Shown: positions 53,315-64,000 of the stretch, piece after piece
Position numbering within the stretch: the stretch's first letter is position 1
Layout: every line of letters starts with the position of its first letter
Translations under genes and position numbers: made by a program
NCBI RefSeq assembly: GCF_035222375.1
Contig: NC_085887.1
Coordinates: 3,261,501-3,325,500 of the forward strand
DNA length: 64,000 nucleotides
Reading direction: 5' to 3'
Source: Podospora pseudocomata
Lineage: Eukaryota > Ascomycota > Sordariomycetes > Sordariales > Podosporaceae
The notes under the pieces: generated by a model
What the model was told of the DNA's origin: nothing
What the model saw: only the letters and a program-made list of their open reading frames with translations
Database searches by the model: none

Positions 53315-56300
53315 ATGGAAGACCGATCTTCGACCCCATCGCAGTCCACCTCCGCCGACGTCAAGTCGCCTACCCAGAGGCCTCTGTACAGCAGCAAGCT
53401 CGGCGACCAAAGGAAAGAGGTGACCCCTTCTGGCCAGACTGCTAGGTGAGACACGAGTCCCTTCTCCTCCCCCCCTCCCCCCTCCCCCATGCCATGCCCT
53501 GCCCTGCCCTGCCATCCCCAGCTTTTTTTTTCAAGCCTCACTTTGCCCACCAACAAGAGACCCCACGGTCCACTTTTGACTACACCCCATTGCGTCGGCT
53601 CTCTACTCTATCCCTTTTCCCATTCTCTTTCCATTCTTCGCGGATCGACCCGCATCGTGCCTCTCTGATGGTTCGCACCTGTAAGCGACTGACTGACTGA
53701 CGGTCGACCACTGCACAGACAAACTCCTCCTGTCACAAAGGCCTGGACCCCAGCGTCGAGAAATCCGGTTACCGGTCGATCGCAACCACCTCAGGCCGGC
53801 TTCAACTCACAGAACAGGCAGTCTGTGACCAACTCCCTCCGTGAGGTCAGTCAAACTTTACCCCATTTCCCCGTATCCACCCTCCGCCTGCGGGCGCCTC
53901 CGAGAGCCTGATTTAGCTTTTGCAGCTGCCACAGAGCAACTGGTGCAGACGCACGCCGTCTCTCCGCTTCCCCCCAACTCAATCGTGTACAGAAGCTTAC
54001 ATCTGCCGCAGGGTCAGCGAGTGCGTGTTAGATACCCCCCAGGGGCCGAGTTTTCAGGCACCTGTTCGAACGACTTCGACTCGGGCAGCTTTCGACTAAC
54101 CAACGTGCTACAGAAGAAGCTCCCCAATTCGGCCGACCTTGCCAACGGGGCGAGACGAGATCAGACACAAATGATGGCCCAGAAGAAGGACGTCATGGAT
54201 GCTCGCGTTGTGCCTGGCAACGCCGGGAAGAATGATGGAAAGGGTGCTAATGGTAATCAAGGGACCACATGCATACACACCCTGCAAGGCCTTGAAACTG
54301 ATCTTTTTCGCAGGCAATCGATCCGGTTTCAAGACAGATGCCTCCATTTCTAACTCGCGACTCGGTGCTGGTCGTGCTCTTCAACCCTGGACCGCACCCC
54401 CTGACACCACAACTGACCTTAGCCTTGAAAGTTCCAAAGAAGATGTCCGCGGTTGGGATCAGTTCGCAACCCACGAGAGGATGTTTGGAAACAAGTCCAC
54501 TTATGATGAGAGAATTTACACGACCGAGATCGACAGGAGCCACCCCAATTACGAGCAGAGAATCGCTCAGGCGGACAAGATTGCGCGCCAGATCGAAGGG
54601 GAGGCACCCAAGTTTGCCCATGTCGCCGAGGAGCGCATTATGGACTTTGGTGGCGGCGGTGATGGCAGGGATGAAGAGGAGAAGTACGTCAAGCACACAG
54701 GCATAGCCGACGGTGACAATTCCGAGCTGACCCCCTCCCAGATACAGCGGTGTTGCCCGCCAGGACTTCCCTCCGTTGAGCAGCAACCGTGAGAATAAGT
54801 ACACCCCACCAGCTCGGCGGGCTCCTACCGGTCAGTCAACAGTCAAGGGTGCTCCAGTGGACCCTGCTATCATTTCATCGCAATTGAAGGGTGCCCCTGC
54901 TTCTACCCAGCCCACGCCCAAGGTCGAGGATGTCAAGTCGCCTGCCGCCACGCCCACACCAGCCCAACCGGCTGTGGACAAGGCTGCCGAGCCCAAGGTG
55001 GAAAGCAAAACTTCTGAGAAAGCTCCAGAGACCAAGCCCGATGTATCCGCAGCCCCCGCCAAGGCAGACCCCAAGGAGACTGTCGCTGCTCGGTCCTCGA
55101 CTGCCACGGCTCGTGTTGGCTTCCCAGGTGCGAGTAGGGCGGGCGGCCCAAGCGCTGCAAACAACGTCGAGCGAGAAGTACTCAATGCTTTCAAGCAATT
55201 TTCCATCAAGGAGAGGAAGCAGGCCGATGCTGCCCGGCACAGCAAGGCCAGAGTTGACAAGGAGGTCAAGTTGACCGAGTTGAAAAAGTTCTCCAAGGAC
55301 TTCAAGCTGTCCACTCCCGTGCCGAAGGACTTGATCCCCATCATTGCCAAGGACCCCGTCAAGCAGCAGGAGATCCAGGAGAAGGCGATTCAAAATGCGG
55401 CCGAGATTGCCAGGAAGAAACAAGAGGCTGCTGCCAAGGAGAAGGAGTCTGCGGCCGCCAAGGTCAACCAAGCCAAGACGCCAGCCGAGCAGTCGAATGC
55501 CTCGACGCCCGCCGCGACGACTGATTCTCGCACCAGCTCTCGCCCTACGGCTCCCCAACACTCCAACTCATCCGGTGCTCCCGGTCGCCATCCCGGAGGT
55601 CGTGCCTCTTACCATAACAGCAATGGGATCCAGCCTCCCTATGGCCAGTACAACCGGAACGGCCGTGGTGCTCAGCTTCCTCCCGGCGCTCAGGCTACCG
55701 GTCAGCTGGCCCAGCGTCTGAGAAATGTCGAACAGCAAAAGATGCAGCACCCTCATATGGCTCAACACCCTCAGCCGGATATGCGTCTACCACCAACCGG
55801 TCCTGCTAACAATGCCGACCCCAACTACGGTCGTCGCATCAGCGGTGTGCCGCCGACCTATCTCGGTCCCAAGCTCAATCCTAACACCCAGGAGTTCAGA
55901 CCCAATGCATTTGCACAACCCTTCAACCCGATGAACCCCATCAACCCCATTAACGCGGTCATCCCCAGCCAGGCCTCCAGCCCTCGTGCTTCGGTGAACA
56001 TGATGGAAGTTCCCATCATGGCTCCTCCAGCTCCGGCGAAGGGCCAGCTGGTCCGCCGCAAGACAAAGGCGATTGATATCAAGAAGTGTCTTGTCCTTTC
56101 CAACATGGAGACTATTCAGCCTCCGACTAATCCCAAGAAGACCTGGGAGGAGAATGACGGTTTCAGACCCGCCTTTGACCACCCTCCCACTTGGCGTGCG
56201 GTTGACCCGGAGAAGGAAGAGCCCAAAGACTCTACCATGAGCATGACCTATAATGAGTTTTTCGAGAAGGTGCCGCGAGCTGGAGCGACCGTCGCCACTC

Positions 56301-56992
56301 CCAACCCAACGCATGCCATGCCCCAAATCCCGCACCAACACCAGCTGCCACCCTATCTGCAGCACGGGGGCCAGGGCATGGCTCCTCGCCAATCGCCCCA
56401 CATGCCCCCGATGCAGATGCAGGCCGGCCAGCACGGACATGGACCACATGGACCGTACAACCCCGACGATCATAGGATGATGCATTCTAATTCGGCCCAG
56501 TCCTTCGCTTCCCCTAGAATGGGACAAGTTCCCATGGCCTACCCTCCTTCGGTGAATGCTCCCGGTCAGATGCCTTATGGCCAGCCTGTCATGCCTCAAT
56601 ACATGAACCCCGGCGCGCCTCAGATGGGTCAGTTCCGCAGTTTCTCAAATAACCCTCAGTTCATGCCGCAGCAGCCCCATCACATGGGTGCGCCTATGAT
56701 GGGTCAACCTCCCTTCATGCCACCTAACGGCATGGCGGTTCCTGGGCCCATGTATCCGGTCAGCGGTCCTCCGTTTATGCCTCCTGGTGCGGTAGCCCCG
56801 CAGCCGATGGTTGGATCCAATGGATTTCCCAGCCCTGGCCGGTCCGCTGCCGCCCCGATGATGGCTCATCAGGGTTCTCATCAGGGACAGCCCGCCGTGT
56901 ACGGAATGAGTCCCGCCATGACTTATCAGCAACCGGCCTATACCCCCCAGCAAGGCCAAGGCAAGTTTTCGGGTCAGCGTCCTCCCCAATGA
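53315..56992 (+). CDS. PBP1: Ataxin-2 homologue (Pbp1), PAB1-binding protein
   Basis: Five exons: 53315-53445, 53719-53845 (or -53840), 54012 (or 53926)-54252, 54314-54683 and 54742-56992. Length is 1039 or 1066 residues depending on the exon 2/3 join. Order of parts: disordered N-terminus; Lsm-like strand region GQRVRVRYPPGAEFSG then FRLTNVLQKKLPNSADLAN; LsmAD domain WDQFATHERMFGNKSTYDER onward, with HVAEERIMDF; QDFPPLSSNRENKYTPP; a Lys/Ala-rich coiled coil; a PAM2 motif KLNPNTQEFRPNAF that should bind the PABP MLLE domain; and a 450-residue Pro/Met/Gln-rich disordered tail. Pbp1 acts in poly(A) length control, stress granules and TORC1 restraint. The usual first Lsm helix is not visible, so the exon 2/3 boundary is uncertain. 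The 58-nt intron before exon 5 is required: read through, the frame closes. Confidence 0.88.
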
Positions 56993-59900
56993 GAGAATAG
57001 ACCCGTCTACATTTGCGGTGGAGACCGCCATGTTTGATGTCTGCCTCGGACACTCGGGCTCTTTTGAGCTGCCTTATCCTTTTGTACAACTTTGGCCCAC
57101 GACTGGACACGCTTGCACCCGCCTATTGAGAGGAAGTCCGAGAACTTTTTACTTTCGGCCTTCACGGCGACCTCGGTTGCGGCAAGCGAATCAAACCCAA
57201 CAAGTCATTATGTATGTCAAGGTCGGCTGGCTACGGTTTTTATGCAGGACGGGAGGGCGGGTAGGGAAAATTGAAGAAGAAGCAGAAAAAAAAGAACCCA
57301 TCACTTATTAGCTTTTTTCCATTATTTGAGAAGAGCTTATACACGACACGGAATATCTTGCATGGTTCTTTCGGTTGTGCGCTTTGCTGCCAGTTGCATT
57401 ACCGCCCATCTTGGTATTTGTCGAGGCATTTTCTGTTCGGCAGAGCGATGTGATGTGGTTTTTCTTTTCTGTCTTTTTTTTTATTTGACAACAATCAAAC
57501 GCATGGAATGGCGATAGCCAGAAAGGAGCAGGGGATGACGCAGAGGAACAGACATGGCAGGACATGACAGGAGGAAGGGGTGGTTGGGAGGGGAAACAGC
57601 AGCTTGTTCTTGTTGTTGAATTATGTGAAAGGGTGTATGGGGGAGGGCGAGGCAGGTTGCTGTTTGATGCTGAAGGGGTTGACGGGTGATGTCGAGGGTG
57701 TTGGGGGGGGGGTGGTTTGAGTTGGGTTGAGGAAAGGGTATGGCAGCTTGGCGTGTCCTATTTGGTTTAGGACTGAGGCTGGATACAGTTTGTGTGGGTG
57801 GCCGGTGGCAGTGACAGTGACGGTGATTGTTTGAGAGAGGTGCGAAGTTGTCAGGGTGGGGGTAGGTTGATTGGCAAGGGGGTTGGGTTGGGGGATGAGG
57901 AAGGAGGAGGAGGAGATTGTGGGCGGCGGTGGCGGTGGCGATGATGCTGAAGGAGGGGGTGATGGAGGAGGAGGAGGGAGAGACGAGTTTTGCTCGAGAC
58001 TGATTCTCTCTGTGGTCCAAACAACATGAGGATTTTTTTTTCCATCATGCGATAGATGTAGCTTACACAGCTAGCACGAATCCAGCATGGGAATGTTAAA
58101 AGCAGATAGGGGGAGATGATTGGGGTTTGTTGGTGTTGATTGTTTGTGTGTTGCAAGTTTCCCGCTGTTTTTTTCTACTGATGCCTGCTCGTCCCTCGTC
58201 TCCGCCCTTTGTATAGAAGAGGATACCACCGTTGCGACGGTCCTTTGCTGTGATGGAGGAAAAATACCTAATAGGAGCTCAACGGTGAAAGGGGAGGTCG
58301 ACCGCGAGAGATGATGGGCCGTGAACGGGTGGGTTAGTAGTACTTGAGGGAAGGAGTGTCTCGGTGAAGAGTGAAGTGGTGGTGGTCGTGGTAGTCGTAC
58401 GGGGGTGTGAGAAGGTGGGATGGAATGGTACGATGGCTGGTGGTGGGTTAGTGGGTGGCGACCTTGGAGGAGGTAGGGTGGTGTTTTGAGTTGGGTGGTA
58501 TGTTACGTGATGATGGACTTGGGCTCTTTGATGAGGAGCACGGTCTGCAGGTCAGGGAGCGCGGGAGAAGGGGCTGTGATTATTGAGATGTTGGGTTGGA
58601 TAGCCCGAGGAACTGTTTTGTGTCTGTGCCATGAAGGGGTGTTGGTTTTCGGGCGGAGTGGTAGTTCTAGGGGGGATGGGAACTCACTACGGTTATGGAT
58701 TGCTTAGAGATGCGGTGCTTTCTTTCAAGGGTTGTCGCTCAGGATTGTTTGGTGAAGATTTGGCGGGTATGAGGAGGGAAGATGCTGTCTCTGAGCTCTC
58801 GGCGGTTCCATCTTTGATCATCACACGGAGGTGGCCTGGTTGTCTGGTTGTCTGGTTGTCTGGTTGTCTGGTTGTCTGGTTGTCTGGTTGTCTGGTTGTC
58901 TGGTTGTCTGGTTGTCTGGTTGTCTGGTTGTCTGGCTGTCTGGTTGCTCCTCAGGAAGATGGTGTAAGCATGCCGCGCAGCTCTATAGCAACGGAACAAG
59001 GACTCGTCCAACGACGCAAGCAAGGATGGACTTCTTGGGGATGTAGAAAAGACAGCATTGCACATTGGCGACCTAAGATGGTCTGTCATACCCACCGATC
59101 TTTGTCAGATGGAATTTGGGGATGCACAACAGTCCACCTAACTATAAGGTACCTTACTTCGTTGGTGGTGTTGGTAATGAACGGTAATGGTAGTATCAAG
59201 ATTGTCTCGCCTCGGCGCATGTGAATGGCAGTAGCGCTTGGGCGGAAAGGAAAAACAGCATCAGATACATTGCCCACCACATCTTTTTCCCTACTCTTCC
59301 AACACACGCATGCGGGCGTATTCTGGGAAAGGTGTGTTCAGTGCTGGCGCGCTCACATGAAGAGAGAGCCTAAATAGGTAGGTACATACATCTACAAGTT
59401 TCAGGTTTGGGATGAAAGGATCAGTGCGGTAAAGGTGTGTGGTGTGGTAGGGCAGGGAGATCATTGGAGATCATGACCCCTTCATATTGCGATCTAGGAG
59501 ACAGGATGAGTTTGTGATTGGAAACAGAATCATGGGGTGTAATGTGGTCTGCTATGTGAACTGTCGTGATGTTTTACTTGGTTTAGTAGTTGGTTGTTGA
59601 GAAGTTATTGATGCGCATGGGGAGATACTTTACTCAACCGATATCACAACGCGCCTAGATCATGAGAATGTCCCTTCAGAAGCATGTCCAATGGTAGGTT
59701 ATTGAGAGACTGATCTGACAACCTACCGACCAGCATCCGCCGTCTTTATTTTCTTGGACTCACTCAGCTGCCGAAAAACCCAATGTAAGTTTTTTCCCTT
59801 GGCTCAGGAGGCTGGAAGCACCTCCTGATATCCTCGGTTGAGGTGGTTGCCTGGTGGCTGGAAACGGCCCTTACACAGCTTTCAACTCTCAAAAGCGAGG

Positions 59901-62900
59901 GATCCCAATGTTGAGGTGATTTTAGTCTTCTCACAATGATCTCCCTCAGGGAGGCTGTGTACTATTTTTCCACTTCTCTGACATGTGCAAGTTTATGCGA
60001 TCCGATGTGGTTCAATGCAAGACAGACTCGGGCGGGAAAAGGCTTGTTGTCTCGGAACAGAGGATTCAGGGGTGACCCGGGGGTCGCTCGGGGAGCGGGG
60101 GAGGCGCGCACACACACCTTTAAGGTGAAGGATGATCCACCCCATGGATTGGGCTCCAGACTGCCGGGCTTGAAGAAGAATTGTTGGATTGGAATCGAAG
60201 GGTTGCACACACTGACACAGCGCTTGGCGAAGAGAATGCTGAATTAACATGAATTTGGGCGAGTGTTTCTATGATATGGAACTGGGGGGGGTTATAAGAC
60301 AACAAATAAACAAAAGTTGAGATGTTACCTAGGTAGTGAGGGGCAAAAGGATCATCGCTGAGGAATGCTAGATCTGCTAGAGTCTAGACCAGATATCAGT
60401 AGAAACGTTGCGCTCGGTAGAGCCCCGCAAGTCGCAAAATAGCCAACGTAGACCTGTTGTGCAGTTTGTGGTTGGATGGTGTAGGACCGACAAACTTGTC
60501 CTTCACCACTCGCTTACCGGAGTATTCTGCTGTCTCTGCCTCTTTCTCACATGTACTTTGTGGGAGGAGGCACACATGCGGTTTTTACACCGGGTGCGGG
60601 CCTGGGCGGGCCTGCCTATCGCGGGCTTTACCGCCGGCTGGTTGCGTGATCCTCTTGCTGACTTTTTTCCCCCTCTGCAATCCTTGTGGTGGTGAGGGGT
60701 AATCGGGGGGTTGTTTGTGCTTCTTTTGTCCGTCAGCCTCCAGCAGCCGTCGGTGTGGACTGTGATAGCCCCTGAGTGGTGCCGAGTTTGAATCCGAGTG
60801 TGTTCCCGATGACTTAAGAGGCGTGGGTGGTGCATCGGAGCCAATGCAGGAACCATCGCAAAAAGATATCGCCACCTGCAGGTCCACCATCGCTCAAAAA
60901 AAGAGATTTCGCAGCTGACGCAGCTGAACGTGCAGCGCCGATGCGGTCCACGCCCTCATCCACCTCTTGTCGTCGTCGACCAACAGCTCCGTTTTCACGC
61001 CGCAGCAGATGTTGTGCATAATGGCATAATGGACGAGGTGGTGGGTGGAGTGGTCAGTTGGTGGTCAGTTTGCGTGGTCTGCGAGGGAGCGAGGGCGGCG
61101 TCGCCTGTCGGTTGCCGCCTCGGGGTTGCGCAGGGCACATACCGTAAGGCACACACACCGCCCGGCAGGGAGAAGGTGAAGAAGCACCTCAGCCAGTCAG
61201 GGGTAAAAGCTGCCCCTCCTTCTTCTCTTTCTGTGCGTCTTTCTTGTGTGTACCGTGATGAACAAACGACAACCTGCATCATTGCATCGCAGGTTCTGTC
61301 GATTTTCTCTTTCTGTGGACAGTCAGGGTCTTGCATTGACCGCGCGGTCGGCGGCCGTCGATCATCAGGCCTGAGGGTGCTTGATCTCGACTGGGACAGG
61401 CTGGCCAGGCGCTGTCTTTGGAGCGATGTTCCCCGCCTGGATGTCGGGATGTCGGGAGCCCTCAGCCAGCCAAAAGCTTGGTGGGGTTGACGGGGTTGAC
61501 GTCGGGTTGGTTGCCGTCAACGGTTGAGCTGCACTGCCTACGTAATCATGGAGGGGGGTGACAATTCCTCCAAAGAAACAGAAAAAGCAGCCGAAAAGCA
61601 GGCGGTCGAGAGGCCCAGTGGCTATTTTATGGCTCACTTTATGTAAGGTACGGTTCGGGTAAACTCTCGGGATGATGTGCGACCTGCAACTTGGGATGTT
61701 TCTCTCGCTATTTTGCCAGTATTCTCGTCCCATGTGTTCTTAATTTGGCTTTTCGGGCTGCAGATGAGTCAAGCGGTTGGTCTTGGTGCAGAAAACCTGT
61801 AGAAGATCGGGTGGTTGCGGCTGTTTTCACGGCGGTCAGGACGGTCTGTAATTGCAGGCCACTTGCCACTTCGTGATGGCTCAACTGTGAAACCGACGGC
61901 TTCTCATTCGTATGTTCTGTTCGCATGCCTTCAGAGCAAAGTTCCAGAAAGCGGTTCCCTCTCGGACATAACCCCCGGGTTCTGCTGCGCAAGGCAGACA
62001 CCGAGAGACAACACGTCGGCCGTCGTCCCAAAGTGAACATGTCCCCTCCCCATGTCTGCAGGGCCCAGCGCTTGACAAACAACCGGGACACGCGGCGTGC
62101 CGTGGTGGTCTGGATTGGGGCCACAGTGGCACAGTTCTTTTATTCTTTTGGGACTCCAGGGTTGATGAATTTTCTTCTTCTAGGGTTATGAGGGTTTTTT
62201 GAAGCGAACAAAAGGGGTCAGTGTTTCAAGTTTGTGGTGTTCAGGCCAGTCGGGCGCTCTCAACCAGGTTCCCCAGGATCTCGCCCAGACCAGACCTTTT
62301 CCCACCAGCCAATCAGAGACTAGAACGGCTCAGGCACACTCGGGCAGCCATTGGATGAACTGACAGCTGGCCCCTGATGGATGGGGATGGATGGGGCACT
62401 TTTGGGTTGCAGCCCCACGGACGAATACCGAGTGCCCAGCGTTCCAGTGGCAGCGGCAGCCACACACACACAACGATTTTCCAGGGCAAGCGCAAGCGTT
62501 TCCCGTCACACCAGCGCCATCGTCGCACCAGTCACCAGTCCATCGTGCATTTTCTGGACGGTCATCCTTCTCACTGGCTGTCCGGGCTTGTACCTGAATC
62601 TGCATCTTTTCTTTTGGGATGTTATCCTCAATCTGTCCCGCGCGCCTGTCTACCAATCCTTTTGCTCTGTTGCTCCCTGCCAGTGACCGACCCAGCGAGT
62701 GCTGTTTGAGGTGAAGTGAACAGGAGCGAGCAATTGCCACCGTCCGCAAAGATACCGAGTATTGCCGTGAGTGATGGATTTGAGCGGATATTGCAGTGTA
62801 ATGCCCTCTCACGGCCGCATTGAACACAGGCCGCAGTTCACGGCAGTCCAGATGGTGTACCGTACAACCAGTCCTCTTCGAGGATCCCGATCCCCACTCT

Positions 62901-63547
62901 GACCCTGCTGCTTGGATCTTCTTGGACCGCAGCGGCCCAGCAGGGACGGGGGTGTCTTTTGCGGTGGAGCAAGGGGAGGGAGCAAGCAGGGGAGGGAGGG
63001 ATGGGATGAGAGAGGCCGTTCGTCCAGTGGCGTCTGTCTGTCCAGTGTGCGTTCGAAACGGCAGGACGGGGGCCAATCGTCTCTGGATGAACGGGTGGAA
63101 CAGAAACATAAAGGGAGCTCTCCCTCTTTTTCAATCTTCCTTTTATTCTGCCCTTCTCTCACCACGGCATCACGCCTCTCACTTTCCTTCAGCAGACCAC
63201 ACCACCCCGTCAAGGGCTTCGATTGATTCTTTTCTTTTCGCTTTCCACACTTCACACACTTCACTCAGAAGATAGCCCGGTGCTTTCGACAAGTGACGAC
63301 ACTCCCTATTGTTCGACAAACAATAGCCCCTCAACCAGCATCAACAATCAGCTTTGTCCACAATTGACACAAGCACCCACAACCCCATTCATTACCAGCC
63401 TCCGAGCAGTGCTCAACTTTTCCAGACTTTTTCCTCTGCGACCACTTGCAAGCTTTTCACTCCTTGAAAACGAAAACTTCAGAACCAATCGATCACTCGC
63501 CTATCCGGCATCCACAGAACCACCAAACAACAAACAAGAACTTGACC
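56993..63547. other. 6.5 kb gene-poor region
   Basis: The largest stretch without a credible gene. Its first part (57500-58000) is G-rich with minus-strand low-complexity Pro/Ser/His frames. It carries an octamer minisatellite (58837-58946) and many short pseudo-frames with stops. From about 63110 it becomes a pyrimidine/CA-rich leader for the LPMO gene. It has no coding, tRNA or 5S-like element that I can support. Confidence 0.5.
58837..58946. repeat. TGGTTGTC octamer minisatellite, about 13.5 copies
   Basis: Thirteen consecutive 8-base units, only unit 13 differing (TGGCTGTC), plus a partial unit. Because 8 is not a multiple of 3 the run cycles through all frames and gives an artificial WLSGCLVV peptide repeat. 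Confidence 0.95.
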
Positions 63548-64000
63548 ATGTTCTCCAACGGATTCGCTACCGGCGCCATCGCCTTCCTCATGGCTGGTGC
63601 CCAGCTCGCCTCGGCCCACATGGAAATCTCAGAACCTGCCCCCTTCAGGTCCAAGTTCAACCCCCATGCCACCAACATCGACTACACCAACACAGCTCCC
63701 CTCGCTGCCAACGGTGCCAACTACCCTTGCAAGGGCTACCACTCGGATCTCGGTACCGCCGCCGGTGCTCCCACCGCTTCCTACCGCCCCGGTGGCTCGT
63801 ACCAGTTCAAGGTTACCGGCGGTGCTCCCCACGGCGGTGGTTCGTGCCAGGTCAGCTTGAGCTACGACAAGGGTGCCACCTTCACCGTGATCCAGTCCAT
63901 CATCGGTGGCTGCCCGCTCGCCTCCAGCTACCCCTTCACCATCCCCGACGATGCCCCCGAGGGTGAGGCCATCTGGGCCTGGACCTGGAACAACAACATC
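63548..64000 (+). CDS. AA11-family lytic polysaccharide monooxygenase (chitin-type), N-terminal part
   Basis: The gene runs past the window; 151 codons are visible. A 23-residue signal peptide (..AGAQLASA) is followed directly by His24, which becomes the copper-binding N-terminal residue. The second histidine-brace residue is His95 in GGAPHGGGSCQVSLSYD. Conserved AA11 strings are SIIGGCPL, FTIPDDAPEGEAIWAWTW and the start of the NNNI(GNRE) motif cut by the window edge. NYPCKGY and the paired cysteines fit the fold. AA11 enzymes oxidatively cleave chitin. The leader (63110-63547) is CA/CT-rich with no in-frame upstream ATG near the start. C-ending codons dominate. Confidence 0.88.
   Translation, partial: MFSNGFATGAIAFLMAGAQLASAHMEISEPAPFRSKFNPHATNIDYTNTAPLAANGANYPCKGYHSDLGTAAGAPTASYRPGGSYQFKVTGGAPHGGGSCQVSLSYDKGATFTVIQSIIGGCPLASSYPFTIPDDAPEGEAIWAWTWNNNI

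Noticed and set aside
57481-58020. 179-codon minus-strand frame
   Set aside because: Pro/Ser/His/Asn low-complexity product of a G-rich strand; no start context or domain.
58316-58480. GGGTTAGTGGGTGGCGACC-like sequence recalling fungal 5S rRNA
   Set aside because: Only a short G-rich similarity; the rest of the 5S gene and its internal control regions are absent.
58631-59224. 197-codon frame with WLSGCLVV repeats
   Set aside because: Translation of the octamer minisatellite; flanks are not protein-like.
1-64000. tRNA genes, CRISPR arrays, retrotransposons, mating-type or secondary-metabolite clusters
   Set aside because: No B-box/acceptor stem pairs, no regular spacer arrays, no reverse transcriptase, transposase or PKS/NRPS frames were seen on either strand.

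Overview
This is a 64 kb piece of nuclear DNA from a filamentous ascomycete, most likely a Sordariomycete of the Sordariales (Podospora/Chaetomium-like). The grounds are: intron-containing genes with mostly 50-80 nt introns and CTRAY/TACTAAC branch sites; fungal-type proteins with Sordariomycete features (divergent ACL1/ACL2, an AT-hook-rich CENP-Q, a GH72 GPI protein, an AA11 LPMO); GC-rich coding sequence; and long gene-free spacers carrying simple repeats. No rRNA or tRNA gene, CRISPR array, intact transposon or phage-like feature was seen.

Layout. 1-426 is the 3' end of ALG11 (N-glycan assembly). 833-2689 is TRM2 (tRNA m5U54 methyltransferase, possibly dual-targeted). 3001-8434 holds two inner-kinetochore genes, CENP-Q/Okp1-like and NKP2/Cnl2, around a secreted/ER thioredoxin-fold membrane protein. 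9138-11672 is EAF3/MRG15 (NuA4 and Rpd3S chromatin reader). Its first intron is about 1.4 kb and contains a separate 231-codon reading frame whose 5' splice site is in phase with the MRG exons. 13015-13392 is mitoribosomal uL30m. 15745-21995 is the divergent pair ACL1/ACL2 (ATP-citrate lyase, cytosolic acetyl-CoA). 23273-24873 is a GPI-anchored GH72 beta-1,3-glucanosyltransferase. 26258-27456 is a ubiquitin-like/WLM metalloprotease that appears frameshifted at a G10 run. 29494-32655 is a MAPKBP1/WDR62-like WD40 protein. 33966-35363 is RRG9 and 36392-37846 an mpaB/DUF2236 protein. 38344-39237 is a calcipressin (calcineurin regulator). 41374-42962 is mitochondrial PheRS, 43307-45019 argininosuccinate synthase, 45711-46847 the mitochondrial dicarboxylate carrier, 47846-48981 RNA polymerase II subunit RPB3, 49545-50325 mitochondrial GrpE (MGE1), and 53315-56992 the ataxin-2 homologue PBP1. 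After a 6.5 kb gene-poor stretch, the window ends inside an AA11 chitin-type LPMO gene (63548 onward).

Themes. The genes are mostly housekeeping, with a mitochondrial group (uL30m, RRG9, PheRS, DIC1, MGE1), acetyl-CoA/arginine metabolism, chromatin/kinetochore factors and cell-wall or chitin enzymes. The most unusual items are the gene-in-intron or alternative-N-terminus arrangement at EAF3, tandem AT-hooks in CENP-Q, several extreme micro-exons (3, 6, 14, 18 and 23 nt), and a recurrent switch inside genes from C-rich (CGC/CTC) to G/A-rich (AGG/TTG) synonymous codons between the 5' and 3' parts. All splice models were inferred by eye from splice motifs, reading phase and protein-family continuity; none has transcript support here.
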